NCBI GenBank assembly: GCA_002189035.1
Contig: NEEC01000019.1
Location: 1,550,001-1,614,000 of the forward strand
Reading direction: 5' to 3'
Origin: Utricularia gibba
Taxonomy: Eukaryota > Streptophyta > Magnoliopsida > Lamiales > Lentibulariaceae
DNA: 64,000 nt
Below the pieces are notes generated by a model. That model ran no database searches and was not told the origin of the DNA. It saw nothing but the letters and a program-made list of their open reading frames with translations. Numbering within the stretch: the stretch's first letter is position 1; each line of letters starts with the position of its first letter. Below are positions 12,305-23,794 of this stretch, in pieces. The translations under genes were made by a program, and so were the position numbers.

Positions 12305-13435
12305 TCAGTCTGTAACAACACTAAAATTTCCCGGCGACTCGAAGTTCGTCCTCTTCACGAACCTCCCTTTAATTCTCGGCCGCTTCTCTGCGTTTAGTTT
12401 CCGGACTTCGTATCTGATTTTCTTAGCGAACAAGCGGCTTCGCCGTTTCTCCCTATACCTCGAAACTCTCGCTTCTCTACCGCCATCCGTGGCAGCGCCA
12501 TGCACCGGAACTACTCCTCCGATTTCCCGTGTTCCTTCGTCAGCTCCCTGAAACGAAACTTAGATGTTTGAGCTCTTTGAGGCTTCGTGCACAAATGATT
12601 TACTAGAACAGTCGGTCAGTGGTGGTGAGTGTGCGGTGGACTAAAGAAAAAAAGGATCCCGTACGAAGAAGTCAGTCCAGAAGTCGACGGATTTGATTTT
12701 GCCGGTTTCCGATGTCAAAAATGGCGATTTGTTGCAGTTCCAAGCTGATAGGACTCCTTCAATGTCTAGATTTAAGAACGTTTTGGTTTCATGGGTATCC
12801 TTCGTCGGAGAAAACGCAGCGGTCTCGAGCTGGATCTGATAATCTTCATTTGCTGCTCCATCAAGAGCTTCCAGTTTATTTTCATCTTGTGCGCGCTTCT
12901 CGTCGAAATCAAAAATACCCAATTCTCCGATACCGAAGCAGGGATCGTCGAACCCTTCTCCGAGCAAACGGTCGACATCCTCCGCGAATTCTAAGATATC
13001 ATTCTCCGATGGCACGAAATCGTGAAAATTTACAGCAACATCATCGTGATCGAGCATCGGAACGCTGAAAAGAATCTGATCCTCGTTGAGCTCCTGGCTA
13101 CAAATCTCCGGCACCAAACCCACGGGATTCCGATCCACCAGATCATCGACACGGGGCTGCTTCCCGTTCTTCTTCCCTCGAGGGCTACGCGCTTTCCGCT
13201 TGAAACCCTGATGCCACGACGGGGTTGGTTCAACGACTCCAGCATCTTTTCCGATACGAACCCTTTGATGGCGGCGAGCCAGAGGGTTGGCAGAGTGGAC
13301 GGAGGAATCGCAGGACTGGCACAGGAAAGCATCATCCGCGTCGCAGTAGTACCGTGCCCTCTTCTTCAAGCAGTTATCGCAAGCTCTCGCAGATTTTCCT
13401 CTAACGATATCTGCAAATTTTCCGGTGGAAGCCAT
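12305..13435 (-). CDS. BBX: CONSTANS-like B-box/CCT transcription factor
   Basis: This zinc-finger regulator has one B-box and a CCT domain, the layout of structure group III (BBX14-17, COL16-like), which acts in light, chlorophyll and flowering control in other plants. Exon 1 runs from 13435 down to about 12665 and exon 2 from 12547 to 12305, giving roughly 337 residues. The B-box (residues about 16-62) has the Cys/His ligands of [13 protein letters not shown]...CQSCDSSVH...RRHQRV. The CCT domain (about 281-324) reads [20 protein letters not shown] followed by [20 protein letters not shown]. An [11 protein letters not shown] segment precedes the intron, as in COL16 relatives. The exon 1 donor (GTACGG) is not a strong match and could lie slightly elsewhere. 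The acceptor TTTCAG is clear and the phases agree. Confidence 0.9.
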
Positions 13436-14475
13436 GGGAGCAGAACCAAGATCAAAATTCCGAGATTTTCAGTCTACAAACTCTCCGTCGTCGGACGAAT
13501 GTCTTTTATTCGATACAATGAAAAGCGCAGGTTAGTAATTTCCACTGGAGAAAAAAAACAATATCGCCTTTAACTTGATGGGCTCCACATAAGACGCGTG
13601 TCGCTCTTTCATTAGGTGGAATCGAAAATTTGATCCAAAGCGTGGGTTTCAATTGGCTGGATGTATGAATGATTGGATTTCTTGTTGGGCCCCACCGGGC
13701 CCATGGGCTTCGGAATGGCAATCGAAATAATATTATCTTTGGACTAAAGCGGGACCCACTCGGCCCCACAGTGTGAATTTTTTTTTTCAGTTTTAATTAA
13801 TATGTATGAGGTTCAGTTAACATGACTAATTATTAATATTGTGGCTGCAATTGAGACGCCGATGCACTGTCCAAACGTGACGTGTTTGAAAGTGTCAAAT
13901 CATTTCTAAGGCAAATTACGTATTTTTTTCATTTTAAATATAAATAAAAATTTGGAATGACTTATTTAATATTGAATAATATAGTTTAATTAATGATGCA
14001 TTTAAAATATTTGTGATTGGATAAGCACTTATAATATACTTAAAATAGGTAACATTTTAAAATAATATCATTTTGATATATATGTTTATAATAAATAAAC
14101 TTCGAAAATTTAGAAGAATTTTGAAAATATATTTAATAAATGTAGTTTTTAATATTTTTATTTAAAAAGACAAAAAAAAAATATCAAATTTTATAGTCAT
14201 GTAACTAGAAAAGAATTTTTAGTAATTAAATCTACATTTCAATACTTAAGATGTGTTTGGTGCAATTTTTATTTCAATAAAAATACTTTTATAAGTGATT
14301 CTCGTATAAAACTTAAATGTTTACATGAAGTGTTTCAATTTTTTGAAAAGCTGAAAATCAATGTTTGAATAAAAATTGAAGTGATTTTTTTTTAAAAAAA
14401 ACTTTTTAAAAGTTATTTATTGGAGATGTATCAAGGTTAGGGCATCTTGAAAGCTTACAATCATACAAGCAACGA
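13436..14475. other. Spacer between BBX and ERF genes
   Basis: This is the BBX promoter side and the 3' flank of the ERF gene. It is strongly AT-rich from about 13,900 to 14,410. A GTGTTTGGTGCAATTTTTAT segment at about 14,250 looks like the end of another small element, but I could not pair it with a second end. Confidence 0.5.
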
Positions 14476-15246
14476 TTATGCTGCGTCGAAGGGAAGAGGA
14501 AAGGATTCACCGCAAACGCTAGAAAAATTAAAGTCGGAATCGAAGCTGGAGTGAAGCAACGAACTGGGGTGGACGCCGTCGTCCTCAGTGCTGTAGAGGG
14601 GAAGATCAGCAAGTGTGAAATCATCAAATGGTGTTGCAAAATCATGCTCAGATAGGAGGCTACTGAACTCGAGCTCCAGATTAGTGTCTCCTTTGATTCC
14701 GGGTATTAATCCAGAGCCAGACAGGGGTTTAGCTGCAGATGAATCTGTATCAGGAGCTGAGGATGGGAAAGAAGCATTGGTGTTACAGGGAGCAAGAGAA
14801 TGCACATCTAAGTTGCTGAAAATTTCATCAGACAAAGCTTTGAGTTCGCGGCGTTTTGATTCATAAGCTTTTGATGCCTCCTCCGCAGTGTTGTAAGTCC
14901 CTAACCAAAGCCTTTTTTGCTGAATAGGGTCGCGTATTTCAGCAGCCCATTTCCCCCATTTACGCTGCCGAACACCTCTGCCTTTGCCAATGTCACTAAA
15001 AGGTTTAGGCCTGCTCCTTGATTCAGGAGGTTTAAGGACTGGACAAGCAGCTGATATGCAGACTTCATTAATAATGTCTTTCCTTTTCTTCCCAGGAGGT
15101 TGATCATCATCTGAGGAATCTGTGGCATAAGGATCACTGCATATGATCTTGATTTTCCTGACTGATTGCCTGGTTTCAGGCTTGAATCGTTTCTTTTTGT
15201 TCATATCTTCCTGGATGCAAGGACTTCTGTTTCCAAGTGCAGGCAT
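14476..15246 (-). CDS. ERF118: AP2/ERF factor of the CRF / ERF118 type
   Basis: This is a single-AP2 transcription factor of ERF group VI / VI-L, whose members include the cytokinin response factors. The 256-residue uninterrupted frame has the N-terminal CRF-type motif [19 protein letters not shown] at about residues 30-48. The AP2 domain reads [20 protein letters not shown] then [20 protein letters not shown]. The [11 protein letters not shown] start, lacking the usual YRG, matches ERF118-like proteins. The C-terminal half is acidic and serine-rich, as expected of an activation region. The leader upstream (15,247 to about 15,870) contains short open frames and probably an intron, judged from its length. 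The subgroup assignment rests on memory of the motif, so the exact symbol is less sure than the family. Confidence 0.88.
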   Translation of the reverse strand: MPALGNRSPCIQEDMNKKKRFKPETRQSVRKIKIICSDPYATDSSDDDQPPGKKRKDIINEVCISAACPVLKPPESRSRPKPFSDIGKGRGVRQRKWGKWAAEIRDPIQQKRLWLGTYNTAEEASKAYESKRRELKALSDEIFSNLDVHSLAPCNTNASFPSSAPDTDSSAAKPLSGSGLIPGIKGDTNLELEFSSLLSEHDFATPFDDFTLADLPLYSTEDDGVHPSSLLHSSFDSDFNFSSVCGESFPLPFDAA

Positions 15247-16550
15247 ACTTGATTCAAACCCACTTCAAAGAGACGCCTCAACAAGCAAAAAACCAGAGGA
15301 ACTCACTCAATCACGGTATCCTTATCATCCCTCAAGAACAAGAAGCTTGTGCAACTGGTGTATGTGGTAATCCCCAAAGCAAACTACTCCAAAACAAATC
15401 CTGTGAATAAGGAAAAATAACCATAAGAAATCATACAGAATAATGTGCACTATTTGAACAGTGATAATATTGTGAGGGGAACAAGAGAAAGATAACCGTT
15501 TGGCTCTCAAACGCATCGAACCAGGTGAAACGGAGTACAGGTCGAGCTTGCTGGAGATCACAGCAATGGGATTTTGGCATGCAGGGTGAAGAAAGTGATG
15601 AAAGGCAGAGCTTCTTTGATGGAGGAGCCCCGAAACCAACACCCAAATCAGTGATTTCCGACATAAAAAAACAAAAAAAAAAAGTCCTAGCACCAAATAG
15701 GCGTAATCAAAAAAGGCCCTTCCACGTTCTTCTTCATCACACGAAACAAAATCCCAAGAAGAAAGCATCAAAAGACAGCGAGACTACAGAAAATAAAGCT
15801 TCCATCCAGAACCAGATACAGTGTCAAGAAGCTGACGCCTGTACAGCGATTCGCTGACCAGAGATCCACCGTGTTCCTCCCTTTTCAACCGAGAAAAGGG
15901 AGGAGAGCACTGCAACAGACGGTGGCTGTGGGTATGATATAGTCAAAACAACCAGACTTTTCAATGGAATAATTATTTATTCCACTGATGCTTCATTGCA
16001 CACAGCGACAGACTTCACCAGAGCAACACACATCTCAAGAAACCCGGTCGGCAAATCCAGCCGCCATCACCTTCAACGCAACCCAAAAAAAAACAACACA
16101 ATATTGGGAAATCTAAACATATTCAAGCGCTTGTTCTTCGTGCTATACTCACTTTTTTTCACAGAATTAAATACCAATATTGAATCCTTTTTGAAGTATC
16201 GATAATGTTTTCTTTTCCCACGAAACAAAAAGCAAAGAAATATGATGTATGGAGGGTCATCATGTCATCATGCCCATCACCATCACCCTTTCAAGGCCTC
16301 TTTTTGGACATCTTGGCACCTACGTGGGGGCCCAGGCCCATGGATGGTTGGTTGGTTAGATTGCCCAACACGGCTTTCAGACACACCCGCAACAGCATCG
16401 AGTGGAATCCACGTACCAATTAAAAGCGTCGTAAAATGTTCCACATCCAACCTGCACACTGGCCACAACCAAAAGAAAATATTTAACATTTTTCATATTA
16501 TTTAATATGACAGAGATATTTCATAATTGTTGTATCAACGTATTAATCTA

Positions 16551-16579
16551 TTATATATATATATATATATATATATATT
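16551..16579. repeat. AT dinucleotide microsatellite
   Basis: An uninterrupted AT repeat of about 28 bases. Confidence 0.95.
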
Positions 16580-16733
16580 ACTTAACTTCATATTTATTGT
16601 AAGCCAGCTTGAGGTCAGAAGTGGACACGGCCCACTTGTAAAATGAGGAAGGCCCAATGCAATCAGTTACATCGTGTTTCGGCCAATGGTACACCTTTTT
16701 TTCATCAATCAGTTTTTCAATATATTTAATGAA

Positions 16734-17050
16734 TGTTCTGGAAAATTTTTGAATGAGATTTTTACTTTTGAAAAAATAGAAAGTAGAATTAGAAATTTTT
16801 TATAGGAAGTAAAAATAGAAATGAAGTGTTCTGAAAAAAGTGTAGAAACAGAAATATTTTCGAAAATTTGAGACAAAAATAGAATGAGAAGTAGAATTAA
16901 TTATTTTCTTATTTTTACTTCTGAATCATTTTTATCTATAATCAAAAATTATTTTTATCAAAATATAAATAAAAATAAGAAGTGTTCTATGTAAAATTAT
17001 TTTCAATAAAAATAGAAGTAAAAACAGTATTAAAAAATTTTTCAGAACAC
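16734..17050 (+). mobile_element. MITE-like foldback element, copy 2
   Basis: The left end TGTTCTGGAAAATTTTTGAA pairs with the right end, whose reverse complement begins GTGTTCTGAAAAATTTTTTA. The interior closely matches the reverse complement of 37,299-37,588, for instance TTTTGAATGAGATTTTTA and AAATAGAA...GAGAAGTAGAA blocks. It is non-coding and about 317 bases long. Confidence 0.7.
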
Positions 17051-18729
17051 AACTTTAAAGTTAGAATTTAGGATTTTGTATCGTTTTTTTTATTAATATG
17101 AGATTAATGAAAGCTCTATGATTTGAAGAATTCGATCGTGACGGGACCAACCAGAGGATAAAAATGTAAAACATTAGAATAAAAAATTATTGAAGGGGGC
17201 AAGTTTAAGGATGGGCAAGCAATGGGATTGGATCATGTTGGTATATTTTTTTAAAAATGGAGAAAAAATAATTGGAATGAATAATAATTGCATCATGCGC
17301 ACAGCAGCCAGGCAACTGCAAGGGGAAGCATCCCATGTGATGGGTTGGGCCCAAGCCCAGCGCAGCCCATCACGTGCAGCGACATCATGAAACAACAACG
17401 CACTCCTATTGGTGGACAAGATCCCCCACTCCCCCGAGAAGCCACTCCAAAATAATGCGTTTGTTCGTAATAGACTTTCTTGTTTCTAGATTTTTTTTTA
17501 CAAAAAAAATATTATTAAATATATTTTAGAATAATTGCCTTTCAAAAAAAAAAGGAATGGATTAAATAAATGAGTAAGACAGTGTTTTATAGGTTTTTGT
17601 TTACATATTTAAATATACATATGTTGAAAACCAAAATCTTTTTGATGTAAATGTGCAAGTTTTGATTTATTTTACACATATTTGTAAAATTTAATAATTA
17701 AATAAATTTATAAATTAAATAATGAAAGACAAACCAGGGGTGGGTGGGCTCCACCTTCTCAAATCTTGAAATACACTTCCAAACCGACATCTTTTTTTGT
17801 ATCTATCTAAATATCCAAAGTTGCCAATGAATTTATCTTAATCACCCGAATTGAATTAAATTATATGTGATCTGTACACAATCATTTCTACATCAATATG
17901 ATTGATTTCTATATACTCAACGTGGGCCTATCAGCTGCGCTCCATTTTTGTTTTCGATTGTAATATGATTGGCATCAAAGTGTGTGTTGTTTTATGGGTA
18001 TGTAGTGTTCTCAATCTTGGGTATCGTTTAATATTAAAATAAACATAAGAATAATTTTGATATCAAATAAGATTAATTTTTATTTTAAAATAATTTTTTA
18101 ATGAAGGTGGAATCCATTTATATTTTATTAAAATATGTTTTCAAAAATTAATTTTGAAGGAATATGACCAAACAAGATGTTACATTAACAACACGTTTGA
18201 TGGCCAGCGGAAAACAGGATGGCCGCATCGTTTACGACGTCTCGTAGTGGTCCCCACCGTCGCTGTCCCCGGACTCCAACTCCCGATTCCAATCCACTTA
18301 ATTCCAATGTTTTGGTTACGCAAGGAGCTGACAAATTGAACCCTAGGATTTTTATTTAATTTCCATATAAAAAAAATTACATCAATCGACTCAATCCTAA
18401 GCTTGACTGCTCATCTTAAAAATGCGATTTTTAAATTTGTGTCTCACATTTTTTTCTAAATTGCGGAAATTGAATTTAAAAATCGTGTTAATGACAGCCT
18501 AACCTGGCGGGGGCGGCCGGGTCACCATCATGGTTCCATTTTAAATTTGCTGTCCGTGCAAGATGACGTGTCGCCTGTCCAATTTCCATGATTCATTCGT
18601 TGACGATATGATGCTACTAGGGTTGCGTCTAACGAAACTTAACCCCCTGAAAAGATATCGTTATCGGGGGCCCCACATCACTGTCACGTCACGAGCACCA
18701 CATTTTTTTACCATTGCGTCCCCTCCGCC

Positions 18730-18736
18730 TATAAAT
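18730..18736 (+). promoter_or_regulatory. TATA box of the small acidic protein gene
   Basis: TATAAAT lies about 90 bases upstream of the ATG at 18821, in a C-rich context, supporting the gene call below. Confidence 0.5.
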
Positions 18737-18820
18737 GTGTTACCCTCACCGGCCGGCCAGTTTATGTCCCTTCTCGCTTTACCAATTGCTCTCCCTTCGC
18801 GATATTGATGATACCTTTCA

Positions 18821-19213
18821 ATGGCGGAGAAAAAACGCCCAAGAGACGACGACATTTTACTAGACGAAACCGACGCTAAACTCCCCCGGGAGATGAAGAA
18901 CATTCCGGAAGCCGCCGAAGAACTGATGACGAGGACTTCATTCGCTGACGACATTACCCAAGCTGCAGCGCAATCCTCGCCGCCGGCAGATCGGGCGACT
19001 GATCTGTGTTACTTGCTGGAGGCGACGGACGACGAGCTGGGACTCCCGCCAACGGAATTCGACGAGGAACCGATTTGGAATGACGTGGACAGGGTTTTTG
19101 AGGATTTGGATGTCATCTGGTTATTCCAAGCAGCGGACGACGGGGATGCTACTGAATACGTGGCTTTAGATGGGCTGCTCGCCTACGATGTTGGGTTTGA
19201 TTCGGAATTCTGA
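18821..19213 (+). CDS. Small acidic plant protein of unknown function
   Basis: This is a single-exon 130-residue acidic protein. It opens with a basic KKRPRDDD segment that could serve nuclear import. The most striking block is DLCYLLEATDDELGLPPTEF at about residues 65-84. I recall very similar LLEASDDELGIPP blocks in plant proteins without an assigned role, so this is probably a conserved family member. Short hydrophobic clusters alternate with acidic runs after it (VDRVFEDLDVIWLF), as in transcriptional activation regions, but that is inference only. There is no signal peptide or membrane span. The ATG is the first after a TATA-like box. I do not assign a function. Confidence 0.65.
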   Translation: MAEKKRPRDDDILLDETDAKLPREMKNIPEAAEELMTRTSFADDITQAAAQSSPPADRATDLCYLLEATDDELGLPPTEFDEEPIWNDVDRVFEDLDVIWLFQAADDGDATEYVALDGLLAYDVGFDSEF

Positions 19214-19872
19214 GTCATATTGGAGGCCCGATACTCGGCCCAATATCAACTACAAACACGTGTCGTCCTCTTACTGGACATCCCCTCCAATCAAATTTTG
19301 TTTTTTGCCATGTGTTACATATGAATAGACAATAGCCTGGTAACATCGATCAGATACCTTTATCATCATTTGATTTCAAATCTCAAGTTCAATTCAAATC
19401 CTTAATTTTTTATTCCTACTTAACAATTCTATTAAAAAAAAGAAATTTAAATTATTAACTTAATTTCTATTCAATTTATTATAAATTCGATTTTAAAATA
19501 CTGGATGAATAGGTAAATTTATTTGACTGCACGAATTTGTTGTAAAAACCCCAAAACCTTGGGAAGAGCACCGGCGATCGACTTCGGCTCAGGCAACGCC
19601 GGTGCGCTCCCTGTGTTGGATGGTGGGTTTCAGCCATCGGTGATTTTAGATGCTCAGTTCTCAGTTGCAGCGGCTTTGTGGGCTGGTGAAGAGGATGTGC
19701 ATGGATGCGTTACTGATAATGGAGAGCTTGTTCTACTGAACGAGAAAATCATAGTAGTATTATTGAAGACCTGAGAAAAGAACATGAATAGTAGTAGTAG
19801 CTAGGGGTTAAAGTATTCTAATCTTGAAGACTAGCAGACATGGCTGCGAAGAAACCGCCGGCGTTGCATGGA
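19214..19872. other. Spacer with an unassigned open frame
   Basis: This is AT-rich to about 19,500. A 250-base stretch (19,523-19,774) is then open on the plus strand and of coding-like composition, but lacks any motif I recognise and has no clear partner exons. It may be a gene relic. Confidence 0.4.
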
Positions 19873-20448
19873 TCAGACAATGTAGCCGCTGCCGTAGAAC
19901 ATTCTTCCTTCGCCAAAAGGCATTCCTGCTCCGCCGTAATACATCTGTCCTTCGCCAAATGGCATCCCTGCTCCACCGTAATATACCGGTCCTGCGCCGT
20001 AAGTCACCGTCGGTCCGTCGTGATACATTCCGGGGCCCCTGAAACTGCTACTGGCAGCGTCAGTATTGGACGGTCCTGCTCCACCGCCAACTTCCTCAAT
20101 CTTATCTTCTTCTACAGGCTCCTCCTTCTTCTGCTCGGGTTGCTCCTTCTTTTCCGGCTCAGGTTGCTCCTTCTTCTCCGGCTCGGGTTGCTCCTCCTTT
20201 TTCGGCCCAGACTCTATGTCATTGCTATCGGGCTTGTTTTCACCGGCGCATGACCCACACATCTTCCTTCCCTGGGCTTTGCCGCACTGACGGCACCACA
20301 AAGAGACGGTGACGGCCAGCCCAATGAATAGCGAAATTATTACGCCGGCGACGATCAATACAGTGTAATTTATGCCGTTGCCGTGTGTGGAACCGCTCGG
20401 TGGAGCAAACACGTAGCTATATTCGTATGGTGGCGGCGGTGACGACAT
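19873..20448 (-). CDS. Single-span membrane protein with two tandem-repeat tracts
   Basis: This 191-residue protein is not one I recognise. Residues 1-24 are short, Pro/Tyr/Ser-rich and carry an NYT sequon next to the membrane. Residues about 28-50 form one hydrophobic span (VLIVAGVIISLFIGLAVTVS). Straight after it comes a cysteine pair set, WCRQCGK...MCGSC, which could bind metal or be palmitoylated. Then follow three units of an EQPEPEKK-like charged repeat, an acidic EEPVEEDKIEEV stretch, and a Gly/Tyr/Met-rich tail with repeated YYGGAGMPFGEG units ending FYGSGYIV. The overall plan (short outside, single span, long low-complexity inside) is inferred. The frame is intact over its whole length and the repeats are in phase, which favours a real gene. 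Confidence 0.6.
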   Translation of the reverse strand: MSSPPPPYEYSYVFAPPSGSTHGNGINYTVLIVAGVIISLFIGLAVTVSLWCRQCGKAQGRKMCGSCAGENKPDSNDIESGPKKEEQPEPEKKEQPEPEKKEQPEQKKEEPVEEDKIEEVGGGAGPSNTDAASSSFRGPGMYHDGPTVTYGAGPVYYGGAGMPFGEGQMYYGGAGMPFGEGRMFYGSGYIV

Positions 20449-21597
20449 GTTTCTCTTCTCTTCCGTTGAGGATCGATCGGAAAAGCACTGAAGAAAAGAT
20501 CGTGTCCTCTTTGCAGGTTTCTGGAATCGTACTTATAGACATGCGCGTGTGCAGTTTAAGGAATTTTCATTGAACACCGTAATGAAGCTATGGAAATTAG
20601 CTGCCTATAGAAAGAAACATTTGCTATATAAGATATTTTCCATTATTTGATTAATAGGAAATTTGTGAAATATCTATTTTTAGTAGCATCTAGAACTTCC
20701 TAAAGCCCAACATACTAAATCTAAAATAGTATCCGTCAATTATATTTTTTTGGGATTTGGGTTTTAGGTACATTCCAAAAATAGGCATCGTATGTCTTTC
20801 AAAATTATCATCAAAATCGTTTATTTTTATAATCACGTCGTAGAAGAAGAAAAAAATATTTGGTAAATTAAAAAGAACAGTTATTATTCCAATATTATGA
20901 AATTTATTTTATTTCACATATTCTAATTATGTTCTCAACTTTGTTGGTTAATCGGTTTTCAATAATTTATCGATTTATCGGGTGTCTAATTATCATTTTT
21001 GAAGATTATTTCTTTAAGTTCAAAATTTGATTTGTTAAAAAATAATTTAAAATTTCAAAGTATGAATGTAATGTGAGATTATTTATTTTTATCAAAACGT
21101 TTATTTCAAAAAGTACTTCTATTTGATAATCGTGCTATTTGATGGAATCAATAACAAATATAATTTATCTCGGTAATGAATTTTATAATTTATTTTTGTC
21201 TCTAAAAAGATTTCAATATGTAACTCATCGTTAATAGGATTTTTTTCTTATAAAGAGTTAAAATACTTTGATCTCTATATTTTTATTAATGAAAATATAG
21301 AAAACATGTGTTCCTAAAAGTTATTTTACATACTAAATTGAAACATAGATTCCAATATTATGAAATTTATTTTTTGAAAAAGTTGTACAGTAGGAAATAA
21401 ATAGTTTGTATAAATATATTACATAATGGGACATTCAAGAAATGAAGGCTCGTTGACTCGGGTCTTCCTTTGTCCCCCAAGAAAATTGACGACCGTGCTG
21501 ACTTCCGATAAAGCATAGTGCATTGTTGAGTAATCCTGCACTTCCCGGCGTCTTTTGAGTCTCTGCGTTTGTTCATCGCACAACGGAGATTGAGAGC
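20449..21597. other. Spacer between divergent genes
   Basis: This is AT-rich DNA between the minus-strand membrane protein gene and the plus-strand nucleoredoxin gene. The last 150 bases are GC-richer and probably hold the nucleoredoxin promoter and leader. Nothing else is recognised. Confidence 0.6.
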
Positions 21598-23794
21598 ATG
21601 GCAGTTGAGAGGATCGATTTATCTTCCATTTTGGACTCTCTGGACGGTGGCTTCCTCATTCGCAACAACGGTGATCGGGTAATAATCGATATCCAACATC
21701 GCAGTTTGTTGGGCTGCTTGGTTTCTTTTTGTTCTGGGTTTCGACGAAATTGAAGTTTTAGCTGATGTGATTGTTTTTGCAAATTAGTTGGAGCTAATTG
21801 TGTTTCGTATGTTAGTAGCTGACAAATCGGATTCCCCATCACAGAAGTTGATTGGGAATTTTTTGATAAAGGAGTTTCCATGACTTTATGCTTTTGATGA
21901 TCTGTTGATGGAGAAAGGGAAGGCATGTGGGAGGGAACTTAGTGGAAATATCGATGTTCATGCGGCAGCATGCTTAAGTTTTCCTTTCTTTCCATCCTTT
22001 TTAGGTTGAAGTTGAAAATGTTAAGGGGAAGACCCTTGGGCTCTATTTTTCTGCATCATCGTGTGGTCCTTGCCGTCGATTTACGCCAACCTTAGTGGAG
22101 GCCTACAATGAGATCACTCAAGCGGGCCAAAACTTTGAGATATTGTTTGTCTCTTCAGATCATGATGATGAATCTTTTAATGCATATTTCTCGAAGATGC
22201 CATGGCTTGCAATCCCATTTTCAGATTCTGCGACACGTAAAAAGCTCAAAGAAACTTTCCGTGTCGATGGAATCCCTCACCTTGTCCTCTTTGATGAAAA
22301 TGGTAAGGTACTGACCAAAGAAGGAGTGTCAACTATTGGCGAATATGAATCAGATGGATTCCCGTTCACCCCTGAACACATTAAGAAGCTTGAAGAACAG
22401 GCAGCAGACGCGAAAAAGGATCAAAGCTTGAAATCGTTGCTGGTTACGAAGTCCAGGGACTATGTGATCGCACCAGATGGGAAAAAGGTGATGCTTGGTT
22501 CAGTTTTGGTGATACACCATGTGTTTCTTTCCCTGTTTAGATTTATCATTGATTCTTTCTTTCTATTCTCAAGGTTCCGGTTTCAGAGCTTGAGGGTAAG
22601 ACTGTGGGCTTGTATTTTTCAATGTCTGCTTTTAGAGGAAGTAAGGCCTTTGATCCACGGCTAATTGAAGTGTACAAGGCACTCAAAGAAGAGGGACACA
22701 GCTTTGAGATCATCATGATTCCACTGGATGAAATAGAGTCGGTGTTCCAAGAGTATTTCGAAAAGCTGCCATGGCTCTCATTGCCCTCCAAAGACAAACT
22801 CTGCTTAAAGCTAGCAAAGTATTTTGCTCTTGAAGATTTACCTACAGTGGTTGCTATTGGGGCAGATGGGAAGACACTTCATCCGAATGTAGCTGAAGCC
22901 ATTGATGAACATGGCGCCAACGCCTTTCCTTTCACTCCTGAGAAATTTGTGGAGCTTGGGCAGATAGAGAAGGCCAGACTGGAAGCACAAACACTGGAAT
23001 CTATTTTGGTGTTGAAGGATTTAGACTTCGTAATTGGAAAAGATGGAATCAAGGTGATCTTAGAAAGCTCTTACTTTGAATCTCCAGTAGTTTCCATGCT
23101 CATTCCCAAAAAATTCTTTTGTCAGGTGCCGGTATCTAATCTCGTTGGGAAAACTGTACTTCTGTATTTTTCTGCTGAATGGTGTCCCCCATGCCGGGCT
23201 TTCTTACCATGCCTGATCAAAACATACCAGGAGATAAACAAGAACGGCAATACACTGGAAGTCATCTTCATCTCCAGTGACGGGGACCAAAAATCCTTCA
23301 ATGAATTCTTCTCAGGTATGCCATGGTTGGCGCTCCCTTTTGGCGACGAAAGGAAGGCATCCTTAGCCCGTTTATTCAAAGTCAAAGGCATACCTATGGT
23401 GATTGCTATTGCTCCAAGTGGAAGAACCATCACAACCGATGCTCGAGAGTCTATAGAGTCCTATGGCGCACGAGCTTATCCATTCACAACTGAAAGACTG
23501 GAGGAGATAAAAGCTGAAGCTGATAAAATGGCGGGGGATTGGCCGAGTAAACTGAAGGTTGAAGCTCATGAGCATGAACTCGTTCTCACCGAACGTAAGT
23601 CTTTCTACTGCGACAAATGCGATGTTGAAGGGTCTTCCTGGTCGTTTTACTGTAAAAGCTGTGATTTTGATCTCCACCCACAATGTGCTTTTGAGGAAGA
23701 AAGCGTTACTAATAAAAAGGAAGAGGCTTTGGAGGCTGGAAAGGAAGCAGACGAAAAGTGGATATGTGATGGAGATGTCTGCAAGAAAGAGTGA
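21598..23794 (+). CDS. NRX1: Nucleoredoxin 1 (three thioredoxin-like domains plus DC1)
   Basis: This cytosolic/nuclear thiol oxidoreductase in other plants keeps antioxidant enzymes such as catalase reduced. Exons 21598-21678, 22005-22487, 22574-23053 and 23126-23794 are all phase 0 and give 570 residues. Domain 1 has the redox site in FSASSCGPCRRF, with Ser in place of the usual Trp before the first Cys. Domain 2 has lost both cysteines (FSMSAFRGSKAF), as is normal for the middle domain. Domain 3 is canonical, FSAEWCPPCRAF. Each domain repeats the SSD...F..MPWLA.PF and DG.PFTPE signatures, and each begins at an exon border with VPVS or VEVE, so the domains look exon-duplicated. The C-terminus carries a DC1-like zinc-binding module, CDKCDVEGSSWSFYCKSC followed by FDLHPQC. 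No defect is seen. Confidence 0.95.

Larger units (their letters stand above)
15247..18729. other. ERF leader region and long AT-rich spacer
   Basis: The left 0.6 kb is the likely leader and promoter of the ERF gene. The rest holds an AT microsatellite (16,551-16,579), a foldback element (16,734-17,050) and plain AT-rich DNA. No protein gene is recognised. A short frame at about 18,154-18,339 has no known motif. Confidence 0.55.

Noticed and set aside
19523-19774. Plus-strand frame with GRAPAIDFGSGNAGALPVLD
   Set aside because: It looks coding in composition but no ATG in good context, partner exon or family could be found; left as a possible relic.
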